Source of the DNA: Curtobacterium sp. HSID17257 | Lineage (GTDB): Bacteria > Actinomycetota > Actinomycetes > Actinomycetales > Microbacteriaceae | Assembly: GCF_003989515.1 (NCBI RefSeq) | Contig: NZ_RBLU01000026.1 | Location: 1 to 35,488 of the forward strand | Direction of reading: 5' to 3' | DNA: 35,488 nucleotides | The notes under the pieces: model-generated | Databases searched by the model: none | What the model saw: only the letters and a program-made list of their open reading frames with translations | What the model was told of the DNA's origin: nothing | Part shown: positions 5,926-12,567 of the stretch, piece after piece | Position numbering within the stretch: the stretch's first letter is position 1 | Layout of the letters: every line of letters begins with the position of its first letter | Program-made: the position numbers and the translations under genes

Positions 5926-7329
5926 TCAGGCGAGGCTGTCGCCGACCGTCGCGACCGGCGCCGTCGAGCGCACCGCGTCGTAGGACCCCGCCACGGGGTC
6001 GTCGCCGTACCGCTCCCGCAGCCCGTGCGACCCGAGCAGCAGGTTGAGCAGGATCGCCGCGACCGCCCCGGCCGAGATGCCCGAGTCGAACACGAGCGTG
6101 AACCAGGTGGGGAACGCGCCGTAGATCTCCGGCGCGACGGTCGGTAGCAGCGCGATCGCGAGCGGCAGCGCCACGACGAGCACGTTCCGGTTGTCGAACC
6201 GCACCTTCGACAGCGTCCGGATGCCGCTCGCCGCGACCATGCCGAACAGGGCGACCCCGGCGCCGCCGAGCACCGCGTGCGGCACCGCCTCGACGACGGC
6301 CGCGACCTTCGGCACGAGCCCGAGGACGACGAGGATGCCGCCCGCCGCCGTCGCCACGTACCGGGAGCGCACGCCGGTCAGCGCGACCAGCCCGACGTTC
6401 TGCGCGAACGCCGTGTACGGGAACGTGTTGAAGACCCCGCCGAGCACCGTGCCGAGGCCGTCCGCCCGCAGTCCGTCGGCCAGCGTGCGGCGCGACACCG
6501 GACGGTCGACCACCTCACCGACGGCCACCATGTCGCCCGTGGTCTCCGTCATGATGACGAGCCCGACGACGAGCATCGACACGATCGAGGCGAGGTCGAA
6601 CGTCGGCAGGCCGAAGTGGAACGGCGTGACGACGGCGAACCAGGCGGCGTCGCCGATGCCCGATCCGTCGACCATGCCGGGGACGAACAGCGCCGCCACG
6701 GTGCCGAGGACGAGCCCGAGCAGCACCGAGACCCGGGCCAGCCCGCGCGGCGCGAAGCGTTCGACGAGCACGACGGCCAGCAGCACGCCGGCCGCGAAGG
6801 CCACGTCGAGCGGATCGGCAGCGCCGCCCTCCCCACCGTCGGTGATCCACCCGGCGGCGACACTCGTGAGCGAGACACCGATGATCAGGATCACGGTGCC
6901 GGTGACGATCGGCGGGAACAGCCGCACGAGCTGCGAGAACCACGGCGCGACGAGCACCATGAAGAGCCCGCAGGCGATCGTCGCCCCGTAGACCGCCGTG
7001 ATGCCGTGCGCGCTGCCGATCGCGATCATCGGGCCGACGGCAGCGAAGGTCACGCCCTGCACGAGCGGCAGGCGGACCCCGAAGCGCCAGAAGCCGACGG
7101 ACTGCACGATCGTCGCCAGCCCGGCGACGAACAGGTCGGCGCTGATCAGGAAGGCCAGGTCGGCCCGGTCGAACCCGAGCGCCCCGCCGACGATGAGCGG
7201 GACGGCGACCGCCCCGGCGTACATCGCGAGGACGTGCTGCAGTCCGAGCGGCAGCAGTCGTGCGAGCGGCGGGACCGTGTCCACCCCGTCCGGTGCGGTG
7301 GTCGTGCGTGGTGTCCTCGTGCTGGTCAT
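5926..7329 (-). CDS. NCS2 family permease, probably urate/xanthine
   Basis: Nucleobase:cation symporter-2 (NAT/NCS2) family, an inner-membrane H+ symporter for xanthine, uric acid or uracil. 467 residues from ATG 7329; an in-frame GTG at 7356 would add nine. ATG 7329 is preferred because GGGGGC lies just before it. Seen: many hydrophobic segments across the length, the early motif LGLQHVLAMYAGAVAVPLIVGGALG, the substrate-facing ETTGDMVAVGE region, and the NAT signature QNVGLVALTG followed by VRSRYV, which fits the urate/xanthine branch better than the uracil branch. The neighbouring urate-pathway enzyme supports urate as substrate (inference). A TAGCGT box at 7368-7373 (minus strand) may drive it with a leader of roughly 30 nt. 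Confidence 0.9.
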   Translation of the reverse strand: MTSTRTPRTTTAPDGVDTVPPLARLLPLGLQHVLAMYAGAVAVPLIVGGALGFDRADLAFLISADLFVAGLATIVQSVGFWRFGVRLPLVQGVTFAAVGPMIAIGSAHGITAVYGATIACGLFMVLVAPWFSQLVRLFPPIVTGTVILIIGVSLTSVAAGWITDGGEGGAADPLDVAFAAGVLLAVVLVERFAPRGLARVSVLLGLVLGTVAALFVPGMVDGSGIGDAAWFAVVTPFHFGLPTFDLASIVSMLVVGLVIMTETTGDMVAVGEVVDRPVSRRTLADGLRADGLGTVLGGVFNTFPYTAFAQNVGLVALTGVRSRYVATAAGGILVVLGLVPKVAAVVEAVPHAVLGGAGVALFGMVAASGIRTLSKVRFDNRNVLVVALPLAIALLPTVAPEIYGAFPTWFTLVFDSGISAGAVAAILLNLLLGSHGLRERYGDDPVAGSYDAVRSTAPVATVGDSLA

Positions 7330-7470
7330 GGGTGCCCCCGTCGCGTCGCCGGTCACGTGTCACCCCGACGCTAGGGAACCCCTGTTTCCACGCCGTGACG
7401 AGCACGGGTCGCGCGCATCACGCGGTCCGGCCCCGGAACGCACGTTCCGGCTGTGCACCGGCGACGACAC

Positions 7471-7515
7471 GGACGGGAGGCCCGTGGCGGGGTCGCCACG
7501 GGCCTCCCCTCCGTC
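7471..7515 (-). terminator. Hairpin terminator, CCCG sub-type
   Basis: 15-bp stem (7475-7489 with 7494-7508), loop GGGT, with a 2-nt mismatch before a further outer CCGTC arm. It lies just downstream of the aldo/keto reductase gene on the minus strand and separates it from the permease promoter. Confidence 0.75.
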
Positions 7516-7526
7516 TCCTGGGCGCG

Positions 7527-8513
7527 TCAGCGACCGATGGACGACATGTCCGGGTACCGGTCACCGGTCGGGACGGGCAGCGCCGACAGGCGCTCGAGCT
7601 GGTCGGCGGACAGCGTCACGTCGGCCGCGCCGACGTTCTCCTCGAGGCGGGAGACCCGCTTCGTGCCGGGGATCGGGACGACGTCGTCGCCCTGCGCGAG
7701 CAGCCAGGCGAGGGCGACCTGGCCCGGCTTCGCGCCGACCTCGGCGGCGATGTCCTTCACGGCGTCGACGATCCGCATGTTCTCGGCGAACGCCTGCTCC
7801 GCGAAGCGCGGGTTCTGCCGGCGGAAGTCGTCCTCGTCCAGGTCGGACGGCTTCGTGATCGCGCCGGTCAGGAACCCGCGGCCGAGCGGCGAGTACGGCA
7901 CCAGGCCGATGCCGAGCTCGCGGAGGGTGTCGAGCACCTCGCCCTCCGGGTCGCGCGTCCACAGCGAGTACTCGCTCTGGAGCGCGGTGATCGGGTGCAC
8001 CGCGTGGGCCTTGCGGATGGTGGCGGCGCTCGCCTCGGAGAGCCCGATGTGGCGGATCTTGCCCTCCTGCACGAAGCCGGCGAGCTGGCCGATCACGTCC
8101 TCGATCGGGACGGCCGGGTCGACGCGGTGCTGGTAGTACAGGTCGACGTGGTCGGTGCCGAGGCGGCGGAGCGAGCCCTCGAGGGCCTCGCGCACGGACT
8201 CGGGAGCGCTGGAGATGCCGCGCTGCTGGGTCGGGGTCTGCTCGCCGGCCTCGTGTCGGTACAGGCCGAACTTGGTGGCGATGACGACCTGGTCGCGGCG
8301 GTCGCCGAGGGCACGGCGGAGGAGTTCCTCGTTCGTGTACGGGCCGTACGCCTCGGCGGTGTCGAAGAGGGTGACGCCGAGGTCGATCGCGCGGTGGATC
8401 GTGCGGATCGACTCGTCGTCGTCGGTGCCGGCGCCCGTGTAGAAGGCGCTCATGCCCATGGTGCCGAGGCCGACGGATCCGACCTCGAGGTCTGCGAGCG
8501 TGCGTGTCTGCAT
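7527..8513 (-). CDS. Aldo/keto reductase (first copy)
   Basis: NADPH-dependent oxidoreductase of the AKR superfamily, cytoplasmic, 328 residues, TIM-barrel. The catalytic tetrad is visible: Asp51 and Tyr56 ([11 protein letters not shown]), Lys81 (VVIATKFG) and His129 (DLYYQHRVD). The C-terminal cofactor region carries [18 protein letters not shown]. Similar to the IolS/YhdN group acting on varied aldehydes; the substrate cannot be told. ATG 8513 starts close to a TAGACC hexamer 7 nt upstream, which may be a weak leaderless -10, and the second aldo/keto reductase gene has the same TAGACC arrangement. Divergent from a small membrane protein gene. It ends just before a terminator hairpin. Confidence 0.92.
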   Translation of the reverse strand: MQTRTLADLEVGSVGLGTMGMSAFYTGAGTDDDESIRTIHRAIDLGVTLFDTAEAYGPYTNEELLRRALGDRRDQVVIATKFGLYRHEAGEQTPTQQRGISSAPESVREALEGSLRRLGTDHVDLYYQHRVDPAVPIEDVIGQLAGFVQEGKIRHIGLSEASAATIRKAHAVHPITALQSEYSLWTRDPEGEVLDTLRELGIGLVPYSPLGRGFLTGAITKPSDLDEDDFRRQNPRFAEQAFAENMRIVDAVKDIAAEVGAKPGQVALAWLLAQGDDVVPIPGTKRVSRLEENVGAADVTLSADQLERLSALPVPTGDRYPDMSSIGR

Positions 8514-8608
8514 GCCTGCAGGTCTACTCCTGACCGCCCCTCGTCAGGGAGGTACCGGCGCAGCTACGCTGAGGGGACGGACAGTGTCCGCGACGGGAGG
8601 GGAACGTC

Positions 8609-8842
8609 ATGACCGTGGTCTGGATCGTCATCGGGGTCGTGGTGGTCATCGCCGCCCTGCTCGTCGTGCTCGAGGTGCAGAACGTGCGCCGCCGCGGGGC
8701 CCTGGCGCACCTGGAACCCGTGGACCCGCGCGTCGGCGAGCGCGCGATGTCCGAGGCGTCGGCCGCGCACTCGGTGATCGAGGGCCAGGCGAAGTCGGCG
8801 CACCCGGGCATCAGCGGCGCCGGGGGCGGTCCGCTCGCCTGA
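8609..8842 (+). CDS. Small membrane protein, unknown function
   Basis: 77 residues. Seen: one N-terminal hydrophobic helix (about 3-23, MTVVWIVIGVVVVIAALLVV), then a basic stretch (VRRR), and a polar tail with Ala/Ser/His. No named family recognised. The start ATG at 8609 is well supported by a strong Shine-Dalgarno (GGGAGGGG) 7-9 nt upstream, and a TACGCT -10-like box lies near 8565. The topology suggests the tail is cytoplasmic (positive-inside). Stands alone between the aldo/keto reductase and thioesterase genes. Confidence 0.65.
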   Translation: MTVVWIVIGVVVVIAALLVVLEVQNVRRRGALAHLEPVDPRVGERAMSEASAAHSVIEGQAKSAHPGISGAGGGPLA

Positions 8843-8951
8843 ACGACCCCGACCGAGCGGTTGCAGGTTCCGCTGCACGGTGTTGCACTCGACACCGGAC
8901 GTGCTCGTGCGGTTCCTCCAACGGGATCGGACGCACAGCCCGGCACTGGTG

Positions 8952-8957
8952 TGATCG
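8952..8957 (+). promoter_or_regulatory. Possible -10 box of thioesterase gene
   Basis: TGATCG lies within TGTGATCGATCC directly before GTG 8962. TGTGAT (8950-8955) ends 6 nt before the start, so a leaderless transcript is possible but the match is weaker than in neighbouring genes. Confidence 0.35.
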
Positions 8958-8961
8958 ATCC

Positions 8962-9510
8962 GTGAACCTGTACCTCCGGCTCTTCCTGCTCGGTCTCCGC
9001 CTGCGGCTGACCGCCCTGCGACCGGGCCCGCGTCCCTCGCTGTGGACCGAGGCCCGGACGCCCTTCCGGGTCCTCCCGACGGACCTGGACACGTTGATGC
9101 ACGTCAACAACGGCCGGTACCTGACGCTGATGGACCTCGGCCGGTACCACCTGTTGTACGGGTCCGGCTTCTGGCAGGAGTCCGCCCGCCGCGGCTGGTA
9201 CGCCGTCGTGGCCGCACAGACCATCACCTACAAGCGCTCCCTGACGCTCGGGGAACGCTTCACCCTGCACACCCGGGTGCTCGGCGTCGACGAGCGCGCC
9301 GTGTACATGGAGCAGACCTTCGTCCGGCAGGGTGCGGTCGTCGCGCGGGCGGTCGTGCAGGCGCGGTTCCTCCGGCGCGAGGGCGGCCAGGTGACGCCCG
9401 ACGAGGTCGTGGCCGCGGCGGGCGGCGCGGCGCGGGACCTCACCCTGCCCGGCTGGGTGCACGAGTGGGCCGACGCCGTGCGGATCAGCAGCGGCGGCAG
9501 CGTGCGCTGA
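8962..9510 (+). CDS. Hotdog-fold thioesterase (4HBT-like)
   Basis: Acyl-CoA thioesterase of the 4-hydroxybenzoyl-CoA thioesterase/FcbC-like hotdog family, cytoplasmic, 182 residues. Seen: DTLMHVNNGRYLTLMDLGRYH (about 44-65), which holds the family's D-x-x-x-H-V-N-N pattern; then AAQTITYKRSLTLGERFTLHTRVLGVDERAVYMEQTFVRQG, the core strands. The first 20 residues are hydrophobic and basic (LYLRLFLLGLRLRL), possibly a membrane-contacting helix. The start GTG 8962 is chosen because no Shine-Dalgarno supports upstream starts and a -10-like box is in leaderless position. The natural substrate is unknown. Lone gene, same strand as the YdeI-like gene 43 bp downstream. Confidence 0.85.
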   Translation: MNLYLRLFLLGLRLRLTALRPGPRPSLWTEARTPFRVLPTDLDTLMHVNNGRYLTLMDLGRYHLLYGSGFWQESARRGWYAVVAAQTITYKRSLTLGERFTLHTRVLGVDERAVYMEQTFVRQGAVVARAVVQARFLRREGGQVTPDEVVAAAGGAARDLTLPGWVHEWADAVRISSGGSVR

Positions 9511-9541
9511 GCCGGACGCCTGCCTGGGCCGGCGACCGTCC

Positions 9542-9547
9542 TACGAT
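9542..9547 (+). promoter_or_regulatory. -10 box of leaderless YdeI-like gene
   Basis: TACGAT, 6 nt before GTG 9554; a very good -10 match, so this gene probably has its own leaderless promoter. Confidence 0.65.
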
Positions 9548-9553
9548 GACCAC

Positions 9554-10138
9554 GTGGACGACGACGACCTGGTGCTCCCCGACGCCGCCGCCTGGCGTGC
9601 CTGGCTCGACGCGCACGAGGACGACCCCGACGGCGTCTGGCTGGTGCTGGCCAAGAAGGGCACCACGGAACCGACCTCGCTGACCTACGACCAGGCACTC
9701 GACGAGGCCCTGTGCTCCGGGTGGATCGACGGGCAGAAGCGCGGACGGGACACGGCGACGTTCCGGCAGCGGTTCACCCCGCGCCGCCGGGCGTCGCTCT
9801 GGTCACAGCGCAACATCGGGCTGGTCGCCGTGCTCGAGGACGCCGGTCGCATGCGGGCGCGCGGTCGCGCCGAGGTCGACCGGGCGAAGGGCGACGGCCG
9901 GTGGGCCCGCGCCTACGCCGGTGCCGCCACCGTGACGGTGCCCGACGACCTGCGGGCCGCCCTCGACGCCGCACCCGCGGCGGCCGCGCTGTTCGCCGAG
10001 CTCGACGCGACGAACCGGTACGCCGTCCTGCACCGGGTCGTCACGGCACCGAGCGACGCCGCGCGGGCGAACCGGATCGCGAAGCTCGTGAGCGGGCTCT
10101 CGGTCGGTGAGACGCCCTACCCACGCCCGGGTCGCTGA
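9554..10138 (+). CDS. YdeI/OmpD-associated family protein
   Basis: 194 residues, cytoplasmic. Family pattern seen: an N-terminal FAD-free globular part with AAWRAWLDAHEDDPDGVWLVLAKKG, then SLTYDQALDEALCSGWIDGQKR, FRQRFTPRRRASLWSQRNIGLV and a C-terminal OmdA-type helix region with NRYAVLHRVVTAPSDAARANRIAKLV. The biochemical role is not settled for bacterial members; some are linked to stress or to antimicrobial-peptide resistance by annotation only. GTG start at 9554 is supported by the TACGAT box. No clear partner gene. Confidence 0.85.
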   Translation: MDDDDLVLPDAAAWRAWLDAHEDDPDGVWLVLAKKGTTEPTSLTYDQALDEALCSGWIDGQKRGRDTATFRQRFTPRRRASLWSQRNIGLVAVLEDAGRMRARGRAEVDRAKGDGRWARAYAGAATVTVPDDLRAALDAAPAAAALFAELDATNRYAVLHRVVTAPSDAARANRIAKLVSGLSVGETPYPRPGR

Positions 10139-10218
10139 CCGCCGCGCGCGCTGGCTACGTGAGCGCCAGGGGGACACCGACCCAGCAACGGGTCACGCCA
10201 CGGGCGTAGACCGGGATC

Positions 10219-11100
10219 ATGACCACTGGTACCGACACCACGAACCGTCCTGCCGCCGCCTCGGGCACGTTCCGCATCGGCGGCGACCTCGAGGTCCACC
10301 GCCTCGGCTACGGCACCATGCAGCTCACCGGCCCGGGCGTCTGGGGTCCGCCGAAGGACCACGACGAGGCCGTCCGCGTGCTCAAGCGCGCCGTCGAGCT
10401 CGGCGTGGACTTCTTCGACACCGCCGACTCCTACGGCCCCTACGTCGCCGAGGACCTGCTCCGCGAGGCCCTGCACCCGTACGGCGACGACATCGTCATC
10501 GCCACCAAGGCCGGCCTGACCCGCACAGGGCCGAACGAGTGGCCGCCGGTCGGCCGTCCGGAGTACCTCCGCCAGGAGGCCGAGATGAGCCTCCGCCGCC
10601 TCGGCCTCGAGCGCATCGACCTCTTCCAGCTGCACCGCATCGACCCGAAGGTGCCCCTCGAGGACCAGGTCGGCGAGCTGAAGAAGCTGCAGGACGAGGG
10701 CAAGATCCGCCACATCGGCCTGTCCGAGGTGTCGGTCGACGACGTCAAGGCCGCGCAGCAGCACGCCGAGATCGTCACCGTGCAGAACCTCTACAACCTG
10801 CAGAAGCGCGACGCCGAGGAACTCCTCGACTGGTCCGAGGAGCAGGGCATCGGCTTCATCCCGTGGTTCCCGCTGGCGACCGGCGGCCTGACCGGCGAGG
10901 ACTCGCCGCTCACCGAGATCGCGGAGCGCAAGGGTGCGACGCCGGCGCAGCTCGCGCTCGCCTGGCTGCTGAAGCGCTCGCCCGTGATGCTGCCGATCCC
11001 GGGGACCTCGAGCGTCGACCACCTCGAGGACAACCTGCAGGGCGCGACGATCGAGCTGTCCGACGAGGAGTTCCAGGAGCTGTCGAAGCTGGGGGAGTGA
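10219..11100 (+). CDS. Aldo/keto reductase (second copy)
   Basis: AKR superfamily oxidoreductase, 293 residues. Tetrad seen: Asp67 and Tyr72 ([11 protein letters not shown]), Lys97 (IVIATKAG), His139 (DLFQLHRID). The sequence has [28 protein letters not shown] at the front, typical of the subgroup often annotated as oxidoreductase Tas/YdbC-like. It is clearly distinct from the copy at 7527-8513, which is longer and lies on the other strand, so this is not a recent duplication. ATG 10219 is preceded by TAGACC with a 6-nt gap, the same hexamer seen before the other copy. Followed by a perfect hairpin terminator. Confidence 0.92.
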   Translation: MTTGTDTTNRPAAASGTFRIGGDLEVHRLGYGTMQLTGPGVWGPPKDHDEAVRVLKRAVELGVDFFDTADSYGPYVAEDLLREALHPYGDDIVIATKAGLTRTGPNEWPPVGRPEYLRQEAEMSLRRLGLERIDLFQLHRIDPKVPLEDQVGELKKLQDEGKIRHIGLSEVSVDDVKAAQQHAEIVTVQNLYNLQKRDAEELLDWSEEQGIGFIPWFPLATGGLTGEDSPLTEIAERKGATPAQLALAWLLKRSPVMLPIPGTSSVDHLEDNLQGATIELSDEEFQELSKLGE

Positions 11101-11116
11101 GTTCCACCCGAGACCG

Positions 11117-11156
11117 GACGGGAGGCCCGTGGCGACGCCGCCACGGGCCTCCCGTC
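11117..11156 (+). terminator. Hairpin terminator, CCCG sub-type
   Basis: 18-bp perfect stem (11117-11134 with 11139-11156), loop ACGC, 16 nt after the second aldo/keto reductase. Confidence 0.85.
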
Positions 11157-11187
11157 GTCTCGTGACCACTTCGTGACCCGTCTCGGC

Positions 11188-11225
11188 TTGTCCGGGCCTA
11201 CCGCGTATGTGCATACTCGGTATGT
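11188..11225 (+). promoter_or_regulatory. Candidate PadR promoter and operator
   Basis: A -35-like TTGTCC (11188-11193), 18 nt, and a -10-like CATACT (11212-11217). The inverted repeat GTATG-TG-CATAC (11205-11216) overlaps the -10, and a third GTATG half-site follows at 11220-11224. PadR regulators bind dyads of this type (ATGT...ACAT) and often repress their own operon, so this is a reasonable autoregulatory site. Confidence 0.5.
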
Positions 11226-11254
11226 CCAAGGCGGGCGGAGACGGGGGAGTCACG

Positions 11255-11836
11255 ATGAGCGTCAAGATGGGCGTACTCGCGCTGCTGGTGGGAGGACCCG
11301 GGTACGGGTACCAGCTCAGGGGGGAGTTCGAGCACCGGACCGGAGGGAGCTGGCCGCTCAACATCGGCCAGGTCTACACGACGCTCGACCGCCTCGAACG
11401 CGATGGCCTCGTGGCCCGCGGGGACGCCGACGACGACGGACACGTCGTCTACACCGCGACCGACGCGGGTCGCGAGGAGGTTGCACGCTGGTTCAGCGAG
11501 CCGGTGCCCGCGAAGCGCGGACGCGACGAGCTCGCGATCAAGTTCGCCCTCGCCGTCACCGTGCCCGGCGTCGACGTCCCACGACTCGTGCAGGTCCAGC
11601 GGGCGTCGGCGATGCGCGCCCTGCAGGACCTGACCCGGCTCAAGCGGACAGCCGATCCGTCCGAGGACCTGGCGTGGTCCCTGGTCCTCGAGTCGATGGT
11701 CTTCCAGGCCGAGGCCGAGGTGCGTTGGCTCGACCACGTCGAGAGCTCGGTCGCACGGTACATGCCGCCCGAGGTACGCGATCCCGACCCCCACGGCGGA
11801 TCCATCGCCGCTGCGGCACGTTCGGCCGTCCGATGA
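11255..11836 (+). CDS. PadR family transcriptional regulator
   Basis: Winged-helix repressor, 193 residues from ATG 11255. Upstream in-frame starts at 11207 and 11222 exist, but they lie within or beside the proposed operator, whereas 11255 has GGGGGAG just upstream. Seen: N-terminal PadR domain (1-85) with MGVLALLVGGPGYGYQLRGEF and the wing/recognition pattern GQVYTTLDRLERDGLV, then a Vir-type C-terminal helical dimerisation part (about 95-180). First gene of an operon with an ABC exporter; its last codon overlaps the ATPase start by 4 bp (ATGA). The likely role is repression of the exporter until its substrate or an antibiotic is sensed (inference). Confidence 0.92.
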   Translation: MSVKMGVLALLVGGPGYGYQLRGEFEHRTGGSWPLNIGQVYTTLDRLERDGLVARGDADDDGHVVYTATDAGREEVARWFSEPVPAKRGRDELAIKFALAVTVPGVDVPRLVQVQRASAMRALQDLTRLKRTADPSEDLAWSLVLESMVFQAEAEVRWLDHVESSVARYMPPEVRDPDPHGGSIAAAARSAVR

Positions 11837-12567
11837 GCGCGACCGGAACGGCTCCGCTGCTGGCCCTCGACGCGGTGAGCGTCCAGTACGGCACCGGCGA
11901 GCGGTCAGTAACCGCACTGGCCGGTGTCGACCTGGCGGTCGCGCGTGGGGAGATGGTCGCGGTCATGGGGTCCTCGGGGTCCGGCAAGTCGACCCTGCTG
12001 GCCTGCGCCGGTACCCTGCTGCCACCCACCAGCGGCGAGGTCCGCATCGACGGGGAGTGGGTCTCCGACCGTCCGGCCCGCGAGCTCGCGGCGCTCCGTC
12101 GACGCCTGGTCGGCTTCGTGTTCCAGGACTTCAACCTCATCCCGTCCCTGACCGCGGTCGAGAACGTCGCGCTGCCGCTGGAGCTCGACGGCTGGAAGGC
12201 GAGCAGGGCCCGTCGCGCCGCCGAACTCGCGCTCGAGAACGTCGAGCTCGGGGACCGTGCAGACGCCTTCCCCGACGACCTGTCCGGCGGGCAGCAGCAG
12301 CGCGTCGCCATCGCCCGCGGCGTCGTCGGCGAACGGCGCCTCGTGCTGGCCGACGAACCGACCGGCGCGCTGGACTCCCAGACCGGCGAGGTCGTGCTCC
12401 GGATGCTCCGTCGGCACGTCGACAACGGCGCGGGTGCACTGCTCGTCACGCACGACGCACGGCACGCGGCCTGGGCGGACCGGGTGGTCTTCCTGCGCGA
12501 CGGGCGGGTCGTCGACGAGACGGTCTACGCCGGCGTCGAGACCCTCGTCGGTCGAGCAGCCTCGTGA
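11833..12567 (+). CDS. ABC transporter ATP-binding protein (MacB/LolD-type)
   Basis: ATPase of an exporter or mechanotransducing ABC system, 244 residues. Seen: Walker A GSSGSGKST (46-54), Q-loop in VGFVFQDFNLIPSLTAVENVALPLEL, signature LSGGQQQR (150-157), Walker B LVLADEP (170-176), D-loop GALDS, switch His207. The FNLIP motif and length are those of the LolD/MacB/FtsE-like group that works with FtsX-type permeases. The start overlaps the PadR stop by 4 bp (ATGA) and the stop overlaps the permease start by 4 bp (GTGA), so translation is coupled. Confidence 0.95.
   Translation: MSATGTAPLLALDAVSVQYGTGERSVTALAGVDLAVARGEMVAVMGSSGSGKSTLLACAGTLLPPTSGEVRIDGEWVSDRPARELAALRRRLVGFVFQDFNLIPSLTAVENVALPLELDGWKASRARRAAELALENVELGDRADAFPDDLSGGQQQRVAIARGVVGERRLVLADEPTGALDSQTGEVVLRMLRRHVDNGAGALLVTHDARHAAWADRVVFLRDGRVVDETVYAGVETLVGRAAS

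Noticed and set aside
10219..11100. The two aldo/keto reductases as a recent tandem duplication
   Set aside because: They differ in length and in sequence outside the catalytic motifs and lie on opposite strands with three genes between them.
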